A stretch of 64,000 nucleotides of DNA from Roseinatronobacter sp. S2 (GCF_029581395.1 NZ_CP121113.1:3415921-3479920); one strand, 5' to 3'. Positions 7,210 to 16,948 are shown, counted from the stretch's first letter. Notes: generated from the letters alone by a model not told the origin. Translations and numbers: made by a program.

Positions 7210-8178
7210 TCACCGCGGAAAACCGGCCAGGCGATAGATCGCATCAAGCGCAATCATGTTGTTGATTGCGTCAGTGGGACCGGTCGGCAGATCGGCACCC
7301 GTGTCGATGGCATCAAGCAGCGCCGACAATTGATAGTCGTATGTCGTGCCCCCTGCGACCGTGCGGATTACAAAACTATCGCCAAACCGTTCGCGGATGG
7401 AGTGTCCCTGATGCGGCAAGCAGGGATTTTCCAGTTCCACTTCCCCCGTCTCGCCCACAATCTTCAACAGACCCAGAAAGGGAGGGTTGGCAATATCGGC
7501 CACAAGTGTCGCGGTAACGCCGTCGTCGAATTCCATCTCACATTGCATGGACTGATCAACACCCAACTTCGTCCGCTCTGCCTGCGCCGACAGGATACGG
7601 GGTTCCCCGCCGTGAAAGCTGCGCAGCCAATGCAGCGGATAGCAGCCCAGATCCATCATGGCCCCGCCGCCCTGCGCCGGGTCGTGTCTGATAGACTTTT
7701 CATCGAAGGGGATATCGACGTAGAATTCAGCACGCATCGAAAGGATCTTGCCCAGTTTACCCGACGCCTTGATCTGGAGAAGGTGCAAAAAAGCAGGATG
7801 ATATCGGTCGTGGAACGCTTCCATAAGAACGCGATCAGCTTTCATCGCGGCAGCCGCCATGGCGCGCGCGTCATCGGCGGTCATCCCGATCGGCTTTTCG
7901 CACAGCACATGCTTGCCAGCTTCGAATGCCTTGATCGTCCATTCGGCATGACCCGCCGGCGGCAGGGCATTGTATACAATATCAATCTCGGGATCGCCGA
8001 GCAGGGCATCATAACTTTCATACGCCTTCCCGATGCGATGGGTCTGCGCGTAGTCCTGAGCTGCCTGGGCACGACGCGAGGCAACGGCGTGGATTGTTAC
8101 ATCTTCACGGCGGTTAACGGGCTGGATTATAGAGCGCGGCGCAATACCTGCGGCCCCCAAGATACCAATCTTGTGCAT
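7210..8178 (-). CDS. Gfo/Idh/MocA-family NAD(P)-dependent oxidoreductase
   Basis: A 322-residue protein with an N-terminal Rossmann motif (IGILGAAGIAPRSIIQPVNR), the signature EKP at residues 94-96 (GKHVLCEKPIGM), and the C-terminal domain motif MMDLGCYPLHWLRSF with the conserved Asp and His. The family oxidises sugars, polyols or glycosides, often at C3. The start at 8178 follows GGGAGGAAAAAT. Its neighbours are a VOC protein upstream and a TIM-barrel isomerase downstream, which suggests a short oxidative sugar or glycoside route fed by the Opp-type transporter. Confidence 0.9.
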   Translation of the reverse strand: MHKIGILGAAGIAPRSIIQPVNRREDVTIHAVASRRAQAAQDYAQTHRIGKAYESYDALLGDPEIDIVYNALPPAGHAEWTIKAFEAGKHVLCEKPIGMTADDARAMAAAAMKADRVLMEAFHDRYHPAFLHLLQIKASGKLGKILSMRAEFYVDIPFDEKSIRHDPAQGGGAMMDLGCYPLHWLRSFHGGEPRILSAQAERTKLGVDQSMQCEMEFDDGVTATLVADIANPPFLGLLKIVGETGEVELENPCLPHQGHSIRERFGDSFVIRTVAGGTTYDYQLSALLDAIDTGADLPTGPTDAINNMIALDAIYRLAGFPR

Positions 8179-8249
8179 ATTTTTCCTCCCTAACGGGTTT
8201 TGATATGGCATCGGACAGCGCACCATCCGATGCCTTGCAAGGGCACGGT

Positions 8250-8729
8250 TTAGCCCTGCGGTTCCTTGTCATTGTCGAATTCAAGCAACTCTAGTTGGAT
8301 GCCCAGGTCAGCAACGGTATCGAAATAGGCATAACGACCATGGCTGCCATCAAATTCGCCGCGCTGAAGCTCTTTATGTCCTTTCGCTTCCAGATAGGCG
8401 GCACGCTTCGTCAGGTTGCGGGTGCGGAAAGCGATATGGTGACACCCTGGCCCCTTTTGTTCGAGCAGATCCCGCCAAGCGCTTTTTTCCGGTCCGGGCT
8501 GCAAGAATTCTACATCTATGTTTCCGAACTTGAACATCATGATACGGCAGCCGACATCAACCCGCTTGCCCATGTAAGTGGCTTTGGCTTCGGCCGATTC
8601 AGCAGCACGCCCTTCTTTGGGCAACGGTTTTCCGGTCAGTTCGGCGAACCATTTTGCCGATTTCATCACATCATCAGTCACGAAGCAAATCTGCATGACC
8701 TCGTCTCGGTCAAGAAGTGGACTGTCCAT
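8250..8729 (-). CDS. VOC (glyoxalase/dioxygenase superfamily) protein
   Basis: A 159-residue vicinal oxygen chelate protein. It shows two beta-alpha-beta-beta-beta modules: MQICFVTDDVMKSAKWFAEL near the N-terminus and HHIAFRTRNLTKRAAYLEAK later, ending in IQLELLEF with the metal-ligand Glu. The first metal position is Gln in MQICFV, where many enzymes have His, so metal binding may be altered. Lactoylglutathione lyase or epimerase-like chemistry is possible but not provable. The start at 8729 has AGGAATATTC upstream. A LacI-type operator lies 60 bases further upstream, so this gene heads the second transcription unit of the regulon. Confidence 0.85.
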   Translation of the reverse strand: MDSPLLDRDEVMQICFVTDDVMKSAKWFAELTGKPLPKEGRAAESAEAKATYMGKRVDVGCRIMMFKFGNIDVEFLQPGPEKSAWRDLLEQKGPGCHHIAFRTRNLTKRAAYLEAKGHKELQRGEFDGSHGRYAYFDTVADLGIQLELLEFDNDKEPQG

Positions 8730-8787
8730 TGAATATTCCTTTCTCTCGTTGTTCATCTTTTGGCGTTTAGTTGCTGATTTCACTAGT

Positions 8788-8803
8788 GTTATCGTTAATA
8801 TAC
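8788..8803. promoter_or_regulatory. LacI-type operator in front of the VOC gene
   Basis: GTTATCGTTAATATAC carries the core TTATCGTTAATA that recurs at 16575-16586 and, inverted, at 16608-16619. It is centred on CG, as LacI/PurR-family sites are. It lies between the end of the OppF-like gene (8845) and the VOC start (8729). GCTGACAAG on the reverse strand just upstream could serve as a -35 region. This points to an internal promoter repressed by the LacI protein at 16949. Confidence 0.75.
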
Positions 8804-8844
8804 CGCTTGTCAGCAAATGCTTGTTCATCGTTGTTCGCTGTCGT

Positions 8845-9918
8845 TTAGTATGCCCCCCGCAGGTTCAGCTCATCTGCACGATGACAGGCGACGAAGTGGT
8901 TTTTGCGGGTTTCCCGGAAGTCTGGGACTTCCGTTTTGCATTGATCAGTCGCATAGGGACAGCGCGGATGAAAATGGCATCCGCTGGGCTTGTTGGCGGG
9001 GTCGGCCACTTCCCCCGCAAGGCGCACAGTTGCCCCTTTTCCACGCAGGCGCGGATCAGCCTTGGGGACGGCGGCCAGCAATGCCTCGGTATACGGGTGC
9101 AGCGGTGTTCGGTACAGGTCCTCTGTCGTTGCCAGTTCCACGATATTGCCGACATACATGACCGCAACCCTTGTGCTGATGTGTTCGACCACGGACAGAT
9201 CATGGGCAACGAACAGATAGGTAAGGCCAAGTTCTTCCTGTAGATCTTGCAGAAGGTTTATGGTTTGTGCCTGAACCGAAACATCGAGGGCAGAGACCGC
9301 CTCGTCGCAAACCACAAGTTCTGGGTTCAAAGCAAGCGCGCGGGCAATCCCGATGCGCTGTCTTTCACCACCGCTGAACGCGTGCGGGTGCCGGCTAAGA
9401 TATTCAGGGCGCAGGCCGACTTTGCGCAACAGGTCGATAACCCGATCCTCGATCTCGGGCTTCTTGTATTTGCCAGTCTCGGCCAGCGGTTCGCTGACGA
9501 TGTCGCGGACCGTCCAGCGCGGGTTCAGGGACGAATGCGGGTCTTGAAAGATCATTCGGATGTCGCGCCGGAATGGCTTGAGTTCACGATTACTGAGGGT
9601 GGACAAATCAATGGTTTCACCATTGTGCCGATGGTAGACAAGCTGTCCGCCAGTGGGCTTGTAAGCGCGAACGATACACCGCCCGGCGGTTGTTTTGCCG
9701 CATCCCGATTCCCCGACCAGCCCAACCGTTTCGCCAGCGCGAATGGTGATGCTCAGGTTATCAACGGCCCTTACAGTGCCGACCACGCGGTGCAGAAATC
9801 CCTTTGTCACTGGGAAGTGCATCTGAAGGTTTCTGATTTCCAGCAAGGGATCGCCCTTGCGCCTGCCTGCCTTGCGCACGCCTTCGGTCAATGTCGAGGT
9901 CAGAGTGTTGTCTGCCAT
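8845..9918 (-). CDS. Oligopeptide/glycoside-type ABC transporter ATP-binding protein (OppF-like)
   Basis: A 357-residue ATPase. Walker A is [15 protein letters not shown], the signature is [17 protein letters not shown], Walker B reads [12 protein letters not shown] (Ala where Pro is usual), and the OppF/DppF C-terminal extension contains [15 protein letters not shown]. It energises import together with the OppD-like protein. The start at 9918 has AGAGGAAAAT upstream, 10 bases after the OppD-like stop. The sugar-modifying enzymes nearby and the LacI control suggest that this Opp-type system carries a glycoside rather than peptides. Confidence 0.93.
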   Translation of the reverse strand: MADNTLTSTLTEGVRKAGRRKGDPLLEIRNLQMHFPVTKGFLHRVVGTVRAVDNLSITIRAGETVGLVGESGCGKTTAGRCIVRAYKPTGGQLVYHRHNGETIDLSTLSNRELKPFRRDIRMIFQDPHSSLNPRWTVRDIVSEPLAETGKYKKPEIEDRVIDLLRKVGLRPEYLSRHPHAFSGGERQRIGIARALALNPELVVCDEAVSALDVSVQAQTINLLQDLQEELGLTYLFVAHDLSVVEHISTRVAVMYVGNIVELATTEDLYRTPLHPYTEALLAAVPKADPRLRGKGATVRLAGEVADPANKPSGCHFHPRCPYATDQCKTEVPDFRETRKNHFVACHRADELNLRGAY

Positions 9919-9928
9919 ATTTTCCTCT

Positions 9929-10972
9929 CTAACCTGCGCTTGGGGTGGTAGCGTGTGTCTGCGCAGTTTCGGGGGCACTGTGCAAAAGGCAGCGAACCGA
10001 ACGTCCGGGGGCCAGTTGTTCCCTTGGCGGGGAGATAACGTTGCAAATGCCGTCCATACGCTCGTCACATCGTGGATTAAACTGGCATCCGGTGGGACGG
10101 TTGAAAGGATGGGGAACCATGCCGCGGATCGATTCCAGCCGGTGACGTCTTTCTACCCCCAGCTTGGGAATCGAACGCAACAGCGCGCGTGTATAGGGGT
10201 GCTTGGGGTCGTGGAAGATGGCGTCCACCTCTCCGGTTTCGGCCACCGTACCCAGATACATCACCACGACATAATCGGCGATTTCCGCAACGACGCCCAG
10301 ATCGTGGGTAATGAAAATCATCGACATTCCGAATTCGCGCTGAAGAGAGGCGAACAGATCGAGGATATTTGCCTGCGTCGTCACATCAAGCGCTGTTGTC
10401 GGTTCATCTGCGATAAGCAGCTGAGGCTCGCATCCCAGCGCCATCGCAATCATTGCGCGCTGGCGCATACCGCCCGAAAGTTGAAAGGTATACGCATCAA
10501 TACGCTCCTGCGGCTTGGGGATACCCACTTTACCCAAAAGCGCGATTGCCCGTTCGCGGACCTGTGCTTCGCTCATCGGCATATGAAGCCGGATCATCTC
10601 CGTGATCTGATCGCCGATGGTGTGGACAGGGGAAAGCGAACTCATCGGTTCCTGAAAAATCATGGCAATATCCTTGCCACGAATTTTGCGGATTTCTGTG
10701 CCTTTGGGATCCAGCTTGGCAATATCCACGCTTGGTCCGTCCCGACCATGAAACATGATGCTGCCATCAACGATGCGGCCCGGCGGTGATACCAGTTGCA
10801 TCAAGCTGCGCGCAGTCATCGACTTTCCTGACCCGGACTCGCCTACAATGCAGACTGTCTTGCCGCGCGGCACCTGAAAGTCCACGCCGTCGGCGGCCTT
10901 GATCGCGCCCTCATCGGTGGCAAAATGCACTTTAAGGCCCTTAACCTCGATCAGAAAATCGTCTTTGGTCAT
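9929..10972 (-). CDS. ABC transporter ATP-binding protein (OppD-like)
   Basis: A 347-residue ATPase with Walker [14 protein letters not shown], signature [15 protein letters not shown], Walker [13 protein letters not shown], and the OppD C-terminal extension with [14 protein letters not shown]. The start at 10972 (MTKDDFL) is preferred over the ATG at 10978 because AGGAG sits 6 bases before it and directly abuts the other. It forms a heterodimer with the OppF-like subunit and binds the two permeases encoded just upstream. Confidence 0.93.
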   Translation of the reverse strand: MTKDDFLIEVKGLKVHFATDEGAIKAADGVDFQVPRGKTVCIVGESGSGKSMTARSLMQLVSPPGRIVDGSIMFHGRDGPSVDIAKLDPKGTEIRKIRGKDIAMIFQEPMSSLSPVHTIGDQITEMIRLHMPMSEAQVRERAIALLGKVGIPKPQERIDAYTFQLSGGMRQRAMIAMALGCEPQLLIADEPTTALDVTTQANILDLFASLQREFGMSMIFITHDLGVVAEIADYVVVMYLGTVAETGEVDAIFHDPKHPYTRALLRSIPKLGVERRHRLESIRGMVPHPFNRPTGCQFNPRCDERMDGICNVISPPREQLAPGRSVRCLLHSAPETAQTHATTPSAG

Positions 10973-10988
10973 GCTCATCTCCTGATTT

Positions 10989-12200
10989 CTAGGCATAGGG
11001 GTCGGCGGCATCGCGCAAGCCGTCGCCCAGAAAGTTGAGCGCCAACACGGCTATCACAACAGCTGCGCTTGGCCACATCAGCCATGGCGCAGAGGCAACA
11101 GTTCGGATGTTTTGGGCTTCCTGAAGCAGAACACCCCAAGAAACCACCGGCGGGCGAAGCCCGATCCCCAGAAAGCTTAAAGCCGTTTCCGCAAGGATCA
11201 TTGAAGGGATTGCCAGCGTCACAACTGCGATGATGTGACTAAGAAAATTTGGCACCATATGCCGCATGACGATCTTCACGTCGCTGACCCCGTCCAATTT
11301 GGCGGCCAGCACGAAATCTTCGGTCTTGAGCGCAAGAAACCGACCGCGCACAACCCGTGCAAGGCTGGTCCAGCCGATGATTGAAAGTATGACCGTAATC
11401 AGGAAATACACCTGAAGCGGGGGCAGTGTTAGCGGAATGGCTGCGGCAAGCCCCATCCACAACGGTATCGAGGGGATCGATTCAAGAAACTCCCCCAGCC
11501 TTTGCTGAGCGGTGTCGATCCAGCCGCCGTAAAAGCCCGCCAGCCCGCCCAGAAGAACGCCCAGGAACAAGCTTAAGGCAACGCCGACCAGCCCTATCGA
11601 CATTGACACACGGGTTCCGTGAATGGTCCTTGAAAGAACATCGCGACCCAGGCGGTCAGCGCCAAACAAATAGATCCGTTCGCCCATAGTCACCGGACCG
11701 AACAGTTTTCGCTGCAACGGAATGAACCCGGCAAGCAAATAGGGTTCGGATTTCACAAACAATCCCACCGGAATGATCTGGGTTTCATCAATCACGAAGG
11801 TGCGACGCAGCGCCACGGGGTCAATTTCGACAGTATAGCCATTCACATGCGGCAGAAACTGCCGGCCTTCGTCGGTTTGCACGAAAAGGTTAAGGGCTTG
11901 GGGGGGCGCATAGGTATGCTGGGTGCTGTGGACATTGGGGGCATAAGGGGCCAGAAACTCGGCGAAAATGGCGACCAGATAAATCAATATGGTCACTACG
12001 CCACCAACAAGGGCCAGTTTGTGACGACGAAACTTCCACCACATCAGTTTGAACTGACTTGCAAGTACCAGTTCATCTTCGGCAGGTAGGGTTGCCGCCG
12101 GACTGGTGACAGCAGTAGCGCCACCGGGTGGGAATGCGCCGACCACGCCGCCCGGGCCTGCCGCTGCTGTCTTATCTTTGGCGTCTGTTAGGTTGGACAT
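10989..12200 (-). CDS. ABC transporter permease (OppC-like)
   Basis: A 403-residue inner-membrane permease, longer than the usual 300 because of a Gly/Ala-rich cytoplasmic leader of about 50 residues and a long first periplasmic loop. One membrane segment follows the leader (LALVGGVVTILIYLVAIFAE). The core helices are near the C-terminus, with the binding-protein-dependent transport signature (DGVSDVKIVMRHMVPNFLSH). The start at 12200 has GAGGTTTG upstream and overlaps nothing; the OppB stop lies 9 bases before it. It pairs with the OppB-like permease. Confidence 0.92.
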   Translation of the reverse strand: MSNLTDAKDKTAAAGPGGVVGAFPPGGATAVTSPAATLPAEDELVLASQFKLMWWKFRRHKLALVGGVVTILIYLVAIFAEFLAPYAPNVHSTQHTYAPPQALNLFVQTDEGRQFLPHVNGYTVEIDPVALRRTFVIDETQIIPVGLFVKSEPYLLAGFIPLQRKLFGPVTMGERIYLFGADRLGRDVLSRTIHGTRVSMSIGLVGVALSLFLGVLLGGLAGFYGGWIDTAQQRLGEFLESIPSIPLWMGLAAAIPLTLPPLQVYFLITVILSIIGWTSLARVVRGRFLALKTEDFVLAAKLDGVSDVKIVMRHMVPNFLSHIIAVVTLAIPSMILAETALSFLGIGLRPPVVSWGVLLQEAQNIRTVASAPWLMWPSAAVVIAVLALNFLGDGLRDAADPYA

Positions 12201-12208
12201 GGCAAACC

Positions 12209-13195
12209 TCACTGGTACCGGATGCGTGGATCGAGCCAGGCAAGCGCGATATCGGACAGCAATGTGCTGACGACATTAAGCACACTGAGCATCAGGATGA
12301 ATGCGCCTGCCAGATACATATCCTGCGCAAGCAATGCCCGCAGCAACAGTGGCCCTGTGGTGGGCAGGCCCAGCACGATGGCCACGATGGCTTCCGCCGA
12401 AACGACAGCGACAAGAATATTGTTCTGGGCGCTGACAAAAAAGTTCAGGGCGATACGAACAGGATATTTGAGCAAGAGCCTGATTTCAGACAAGCCTTTG
12501 GACCGTGCCGTGACCACATAGGGCTTGCTTAATTCATCAAGCAGGTTGGCGCGGACCAGCCGGATCAGGCCCGCTGTCCCCGCAGTGCCCAATACGATCA
12601 TCGGGATCCACAGATGCATCATAAGATCCCCGACCTTGCCCCAGGACCAGGGTGCATTCTCATACTCGGGGGAGAAAAGCCCGCCAACGCTCTGGCCGAA
12701 ATGGGCAAAGGCGATATACATCAGAAACAACGCCATCAGGAAGTTGGGAATTGCCAATCCCAGAAACCCCACGAAGGTCGCGATGTAATCCCCGATCGAA
12801 AATTTGCGAACTGCCGAATAGATGCCGATAGGGAATGACACAACCCAGATGAACATCAGTGTGGCGGTGGACAGCAGCAAGGTCAGCCCCAGCCGCTCCC
12901 AGATCATTGTGTTGACGGGCCGGTTCCATTCGAACGACATGCCGAAATCGCCATAAAGCAGTATATTGGTAATCCATTTCCAGTATTGGACATAGAATGG
13001 CTCCCCTAGCCCATACCGTTCGCGCAAATTGGCAAGGGTTGCAGCATCGACCGTGCTGCCCTGTTCCGCCATCCTTGCCACCATGGTTGTCAGATAGTCC
13101 CCGGGCGGCAGCTGGATGATGAAGAACGCAACGAACGAGATCGCAAAAAGCGTCGGGATCATGTAAAGGATACGACGAACGATATAGAATGCCAT
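12209..13195 (-). CDS. ABC transporter permease (OppB-like)
   Basis: A 328-residue permease starting MAFYIVRRILYMIPTLFAIS, the standard OppB/DppB N-terminus. It continues with a periplasmic loop, several hydrophobic helices, and the EAA-type loop near LVRANLLDELSKPYVVTARS. It ends LAWLDPRIRYQ, as the family does. The start at 13195 follows AGGGTGACGCC. It lies second in the transport operon after the aldo/keto reductase gene. Confidence 0.93.
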   Translation of the reverse strand: MAFYIVRRILYMIPTLFAISFVAFFIIQLPPGDYLTTMVARMAEQGSTVDAATLANLRERYGLGEPFYVQYWKWITNILLYGDFGMSFEWNRPVNTMIWERLGLTLLLSTATLMFIWVVSFPIGIYSAVRKFSIGDYIATFVGFLGLAIPNFLMALFLMYIAFAHFGQSVGGLFSPEYENAPWSWGKVGDLMMHLWIPMIVLGTAGTAGLIRLVRANLLDELSKPYVVTARSKGLSEIRLLLKYPVRIALNFFVSAQNNILVAVVSAEAIVAIVLGLPTTGPLLLRALLAQDMYLAGAFILMLSVLNVVSTLLSDIALAWLDPRIRYQ

Positions 13196-13409
13196 GGCGT
13201 CACCCTGCCCTTCGTGCGTGGATGCTTGCCAGTCCGGGGCAGATAAAGCGGACACCGCGACGACCCGGATGCACCCCCCGGGCAAACGCGCCGCCGCGCC
13301 TGAACTGAACATGCGTTAGCATATCACGCCTCCCTATCCTTGCGTCCCAACCTGATTTCTGGCGACTGCCATCTTCACAGCACATCTTGTTTTCCGACAC
13401 TCCGCATTG

Positions 13410-14381
13410 TTACGGGTGGTGGTCATACATGTTGCCCGTCGCGGGCAGTTCGGATGCCAGCGCATTGCTGATTTCGGTCATGCGTTCGAATGCCCAGGAC
13501 GGAATTTCCCCCTCAAGGGCTGCGGCGTTGGTCGAAAGCTGTGCTGGTGAACGCGCCCCGACAACGGCGCAATTGGCGCCCGGCTGATTTAGAACCCAGC
13601 GTATGGCCAGATGAACAAGCGGGCGGTCAATCTCTTTTGCTATTGCCTTGCATTGCTCAATCGCTGCAAACACATGCGGCCAGACCCTGGGCCAGAACAG
13701 CACGATATTGTTGCGCGGGTCATGCGGTTCAAACATCAGTTGCCGCGCAAACTTTCCCGTCAAGCTGCCTTGCGCGATGGAACTGTAGGTCGCGGTCCAG
13801 ATATCATTCGCGATGCAATAGGGCAGGATCTGTTTTTCCGCCTCGCGCCAAAGTAGATTATAACCTAGCTGGTGCGCATCTATACGCCCCACCGTGGCCA
13901 CTTGTTCCATGTCAGCCACCGAGAAATTCGAAACGCCAATCGCCCGGATCAGTCCACGCTCCTTGGCGGTGACCAACCCTTCCATTAATGGCCGCAAATC
14001 ACGGCCCTTGCGCGGCCAGTGAATATAAAACAAGTCAATGAACTCTGTATTCAGCTGTCGCAGGCTGTGTTCTACCTCGCTCAGCATCAGATCGGCATCC
14101 ATTTCGCCAATCGAGGATTTTGACGCCAAAAAGATCGAGTCGCGTCGGGACTTCAGGAACGCGCCAAGAAGCGCTTCGGATTTCCCTTCGCCATATCCGG
14201 CGGCGGTGTCGAAATGGTTGATCCCTGCGTCGACGGCGGCATGCATGGTATCAAGCAGACTCTCGCGCCCACCGTCGGCCCATTGCGCGGGGTTGAAATA
14301 GGACCCCCCGAATGCAAGCCGGTTCAGCACCTGCCCGGTTGCCCCGAATCGCGTGTGGCTGGAAAAAGCGGATTGTTTCAT
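13410..14381 (-). CDS. Aldo/keto reductase
   Basis: A 323-residue NADPH-type aldo/keto reductase. The catalytic tetrad is visible: Asp58 and Tyr63 in FDTAAGYGEGKSEALLGAFL, Lys88 in LASKSSIG, and His121 in YIHWP. The family reduces aldehydes or ketones, or works in the oxidative direction on sugars. It sits between the solute-binding protein and the permease genes of the LacI-regulated cluster. A role in the first redox step on the imported compound is therefore plausible, but the substrate is unknown. The start at 14381 has GAGAG upstream. Confidence 0.9.
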   Translation of the reverse strand: MKQSAFSSHTRFGATGQVLNRLAFGGSYFNPAQWADGGRESLLDTMHAAVDAGINHFDTAAGYGEGKSEALLGAFLKSRRDSIFLASKSSIGEMDADLMLSEVEHSLRQLNTEFIDLFYIHWPRKGRDLRPLMEGLVTAKERGLIRAIGVSNFSVADMEQVATVGRIDAHQLGYNLLWREAEKQILPYCIANDIWTATYSSIAQGSLTGKFARQLMFEPHDPRNNIVLFWPRVWPHVFAAIEQCKAIAKEIDRPLVHLAIRWVLNQPGANCAVVGARSPAQLSTNAAALEGEIPSWAFERMTEISNALASELPATGNMYDHHP

Positions 14382-14545
14382 ACGACTCTCTCTGATTTCT
14401 TGCTGGCATCGCAAGATGGAAGAAGGTTGCAGCACCACCCCCAATGCAAACTGCGGACAAGGGGTGTTATGCGCGTGGTTCTGACGAAGCCTTGAAGGTT
14501 CGGGTTTCGGGCGCGCAACCACCCGAAACCCATGCTGTTGAGAGG

Positions 14546-16486
14546 CTACTGTGACGCAAAATAGTAGGTTTGCGGATTGGTCGGCCCCGGATTGGCAAAG
14601 ATCGCCCCCTCTGGCATGACCTGCGGCACATTTCGGAAATTGTTCTTGGCAATCCCGAAATTAACCGCCCGCAGGTTGATGCCGATGGTGAAGAACTCGT
14701 CACGGGCACGCGCAAGCAAGTCGCGCGTAAGTTCGGCCTGTGCCTCGGTATCCGGTGTCGCCAGCAACGCGTCATACATATCCATGAGTTCCTTGATATG
14801 TTCGGGCGGTTCTTCGGCAATCGGGTTGTTTGGATCAAGATACCACGCACCCCAGGCAACGGCCCAAAATGCATTATGATTTGCCGGAAACCACCCATAT
14901 GGATCAATCAACACATCCCAACCCAAACCACCTGGCCCACTCCAGACCAAGGCGTCATGGGTGTTGGAGTCGCGAATGTTCCAGAACAACGACTGTTCGA
15001 GGGTGCGCAGCTGCATATCGATACCCACTTCAGCCAGGTGGGCACTGGCCAATTCCATGCCGTCGACATTGGGCTGGCGTGTCGCGACAACATTGACAGC
15101 AAATGAAATACGCGCGCCGTTCTCATCAACCCGGAAACCGCTGCTATCGCGTTCGGTAAATCCGGCGCGGTCCAGATATTCATTGGCAAGGTCAAGATCG
15201 TATTCGGTGAACTGCTTTGCCATCTGGGCGTCGTAGTAGGGTGATGACTCCCTCGGGGCCAACTGGTGCGGCTCTCCCTGCCCGACATAGACCGTGTCGA
15301 TGATTTCCTGACGATTGATTGCATGGGAAAGCCCGATACGGAAATCCCGGTTCTGGAAGATATTGCGCAACCTCGGATCTTTATGGGTGTGGTTAAGATA
15401 CAGCGTCAGCTCGGTGCTGGCAGCGGGCGTCAGATCGATAAACCGGAAATCCCCGTCTTCCATGTGATCGAAAAAAACCGACTTCTGATCAAGCGTTCCG
15501 AACTGACCATCCGTATTATCCCGAAAGTCGATTTCCCCCGCCAATGCCCTAAGCATAAGCACTTCACTGCTCTCATACTGGCCGAACTCTACCCGATCGA
15601 TATAGGGAAGCTGGTTCCCATCTGGGTCCACTTTGAAATAGTAGGGATTGCGTTCCCCGATAACGCGGCTTGAACCGTCATAGGGCCGCGTCAGCACCCA
15701 TGCGTGCAGGGTCGGAATATTCAGGTTCTGGAAGCGTTCGATCGTGCGCTCGGCCAGCGCTGTGCCCGCTTTCGCTTCAAACATCTGGGCCCAGCTTGTA
15801 AACCCTTCCGCCGCCATCAGATCCTCGATACCGTCGGGATTGTAGTCGATATGATACTGGGAAAAGTAGTGGCGGGGGTAACTCGTATAGTACCAGCCCC
15901 AGCGCCCCGCGACATCGTGCTGAAGAAAGAACCCGGAAGGTTCTTCAAACGCAAAGCTAACTGTATAGTCGTCGATTTTGGTAACGGTTATACGGTTGTT
16001 CTGATTGCGCCGCGCTGCAAGCTCATCGTTCAGATAAACGGCTTCGTACCAGAACATGATGTCATCCGCCGTGAATGGCGCGCCATCAGACCAGCGAATA
16101 CCCTCGCGCAGGTGAAACACATATTCGCGGCCATCGTCGCTGACATCGACAGCTTCCGCAATGTCGGGAATAACTTCATTATAGTCAGGGTCCCAACGCA
16201 TGAGGTGGTCGTATTTCATGACACGCGCCAACATGTGTTGGGCGTTGCCCCCGACAAGGCCATGTCGCCATGTGCCACCGTATTCACCGATGGACTCAAG
16301 CGGCTCGACCACCATGGGCGACGCTGGAATGCGCTCTTCAATCGGTGGGATCTCACCCGCCTCCACAAGTGCGTCCAGCATTGGTGCTTGGTTGAATTGT
16401 GCCATGGCAAAGCTTGGCACCACAATGAGGGTCGCCACGCCAGTAGACATGGCAAGCTTTTGGATAATTCCAGTAAACCCTTGCAT
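14546..16486 (-). CDS. ABC transporter solute-binding protein, family 5 (large, exported)
   Basis: A 646-residue periplasmic binding protein with a Sec signal peptide ending near PSFAMAQ. Family-5 landmarks include EYGGTWRHGLVGGNAQHMLA, VFHLREGIRWSDGAPFTADD and FRIGLSHAINRQEIID. At about 620 mature residues it is larger than dipeptide-binding proteins and resembles the sugar- or glycoside-binding branch of the family. The start at 16486 has GGAGGAGAACCTT upstream. The promoter region holds two LacI-type operators. It is the first gene of the leftward operon and would deliver the inducer. Confidence 0.9.
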   Translation of the reverse strand: MQGFTGIIQKLAMSTGVATLIVVPSFAMAQFNQAPMLDALVEAGEIPPIEERIPASPMVVEPLESIGEYGGTWRHGLVGGNAQHMLARVMKYDHLMRWDPDYNEVIPDIAEAVDVSDDGREYVFHLREGIRWSDGAPFTADDIMFWYEAVYLNDELAARRNQNNRITVTKIDDYTVSFAFEEPSGFFLQHDVAGRWGWYYTSYPRHYFSQYHIDYNPDGIEDLMAAEGFTSWAQMFEAKAGTALAERTIERFQNLNIPTLHAWVLTRPYDGSSRVIGERNPYYFKVDPDGNQLPYIDRVEFGQYESSEVLMLRALAGEIDFRDNTDGQFGTLDQKSVFFDHMEDGDFRFIDLTPAASTELTLYLNHTHKDPRLRNIFQNRDFRIGLSHAINRQEIIDTVYVGQGEPHQLAPRESSPYYDAQMAKQFTEYDLDLANEYLDRAGFTERDSSGFRVDENGARISFAVNVVATRQPNVDGMELASAHLAEVGIDMQLRTLEQSLFWNIRDSNTHDALVWSGPGGLGWDVLIDPYGWFPANHNAFWAVAWGAWYLDPNNPIAEEPPEHIKELMDMYDALLATPDTEAQAELTRDLLARARDEFFTIGINLRAVNFGIAKNNFRNVPQVMPEGAIFANPGPTNPQTYYFASQ

Positions 16487-16574
16487 AAGGTTCTCCTCCC
16501 TGTTTGCAAGTTTGGTTTTTGACGCCTGCATTGATGGCGCCGGCAAACAGAGCTTAAGCGCTCTGCGCATTATA

Positions 16575-16619
16575 TTATCGTTAATACGATCATTGCTTGT
16601 CGCCGTATATTAACGATAA
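16575..16619. promoter_or_regulatory. Pair of inverted LacI-type operators at the binding-protein promoter
   Basis: TTATCGTTAATA at 16575-16586 and its reverse complement TATTAACGATAA at 16608-16619 have centres 35 bases apart, about 3.3 helical turns. GCGACA and GATAAT on the reverse strand could form the promoter of the binding-protein gene, with the downstream operator covering the -10. Paired sites suggest cooperative binding or a small loop. The remaining bases up to 16870 show no gene. Confidence 0.78.
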
Positions 16620-16870
16620 CAATGCCCCGCTCGCGTGATTCCGTCAACCCCTTCCTTGCAATAATTTGCATCAGGTCTGGGTGCATATGGTGAAAATGTA
16701 GGCGCAATTGATACGGCCGACGGCGAACATCCTCGATGGTATTCGCCCTGCTAAGCCAATATAATTTAATTACTTACAGCAACTTAATCCCCATTGGACG
16801 CGCGTCTACGCGCCTGCGTTCATTGATTTCTGAACTTCAAGACCTACGGGTTCGCGTTCCAAACTTCGCC

Positions 16871-16906
16871 TTGCCTGACCTGCGGGGTAACGGTATTAAC
16901 GTTATA
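16871..16906 (+). promoter_or_regulatory. Promoter and operator of the LacI gene
   Basis: TTGCCT at 16871-16876, a 17-base spacer and TATTAA at 16894-16899 form a candidate promoter. TATTAACGTTATA at 16894-16906 is a close palindromic version of the operator seen at 8788, 16575 and 16608, and it overlaps the -10. This predicts autorepression of the LacI gene 43 bases downstream. Confidence 0.65.
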
Positions 16907-16948
16907 TACAAGATTATGTTCTGCACATTTGGCCATTAAAGAGAAAAA

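Noticed and set aside
7141..8193. A 350-codon open frame on the + strand
   Set aside because: It is the antisense shadow of the Gfo/Idh gene; the reverse strand has clear motifs and ribosome binding sites.
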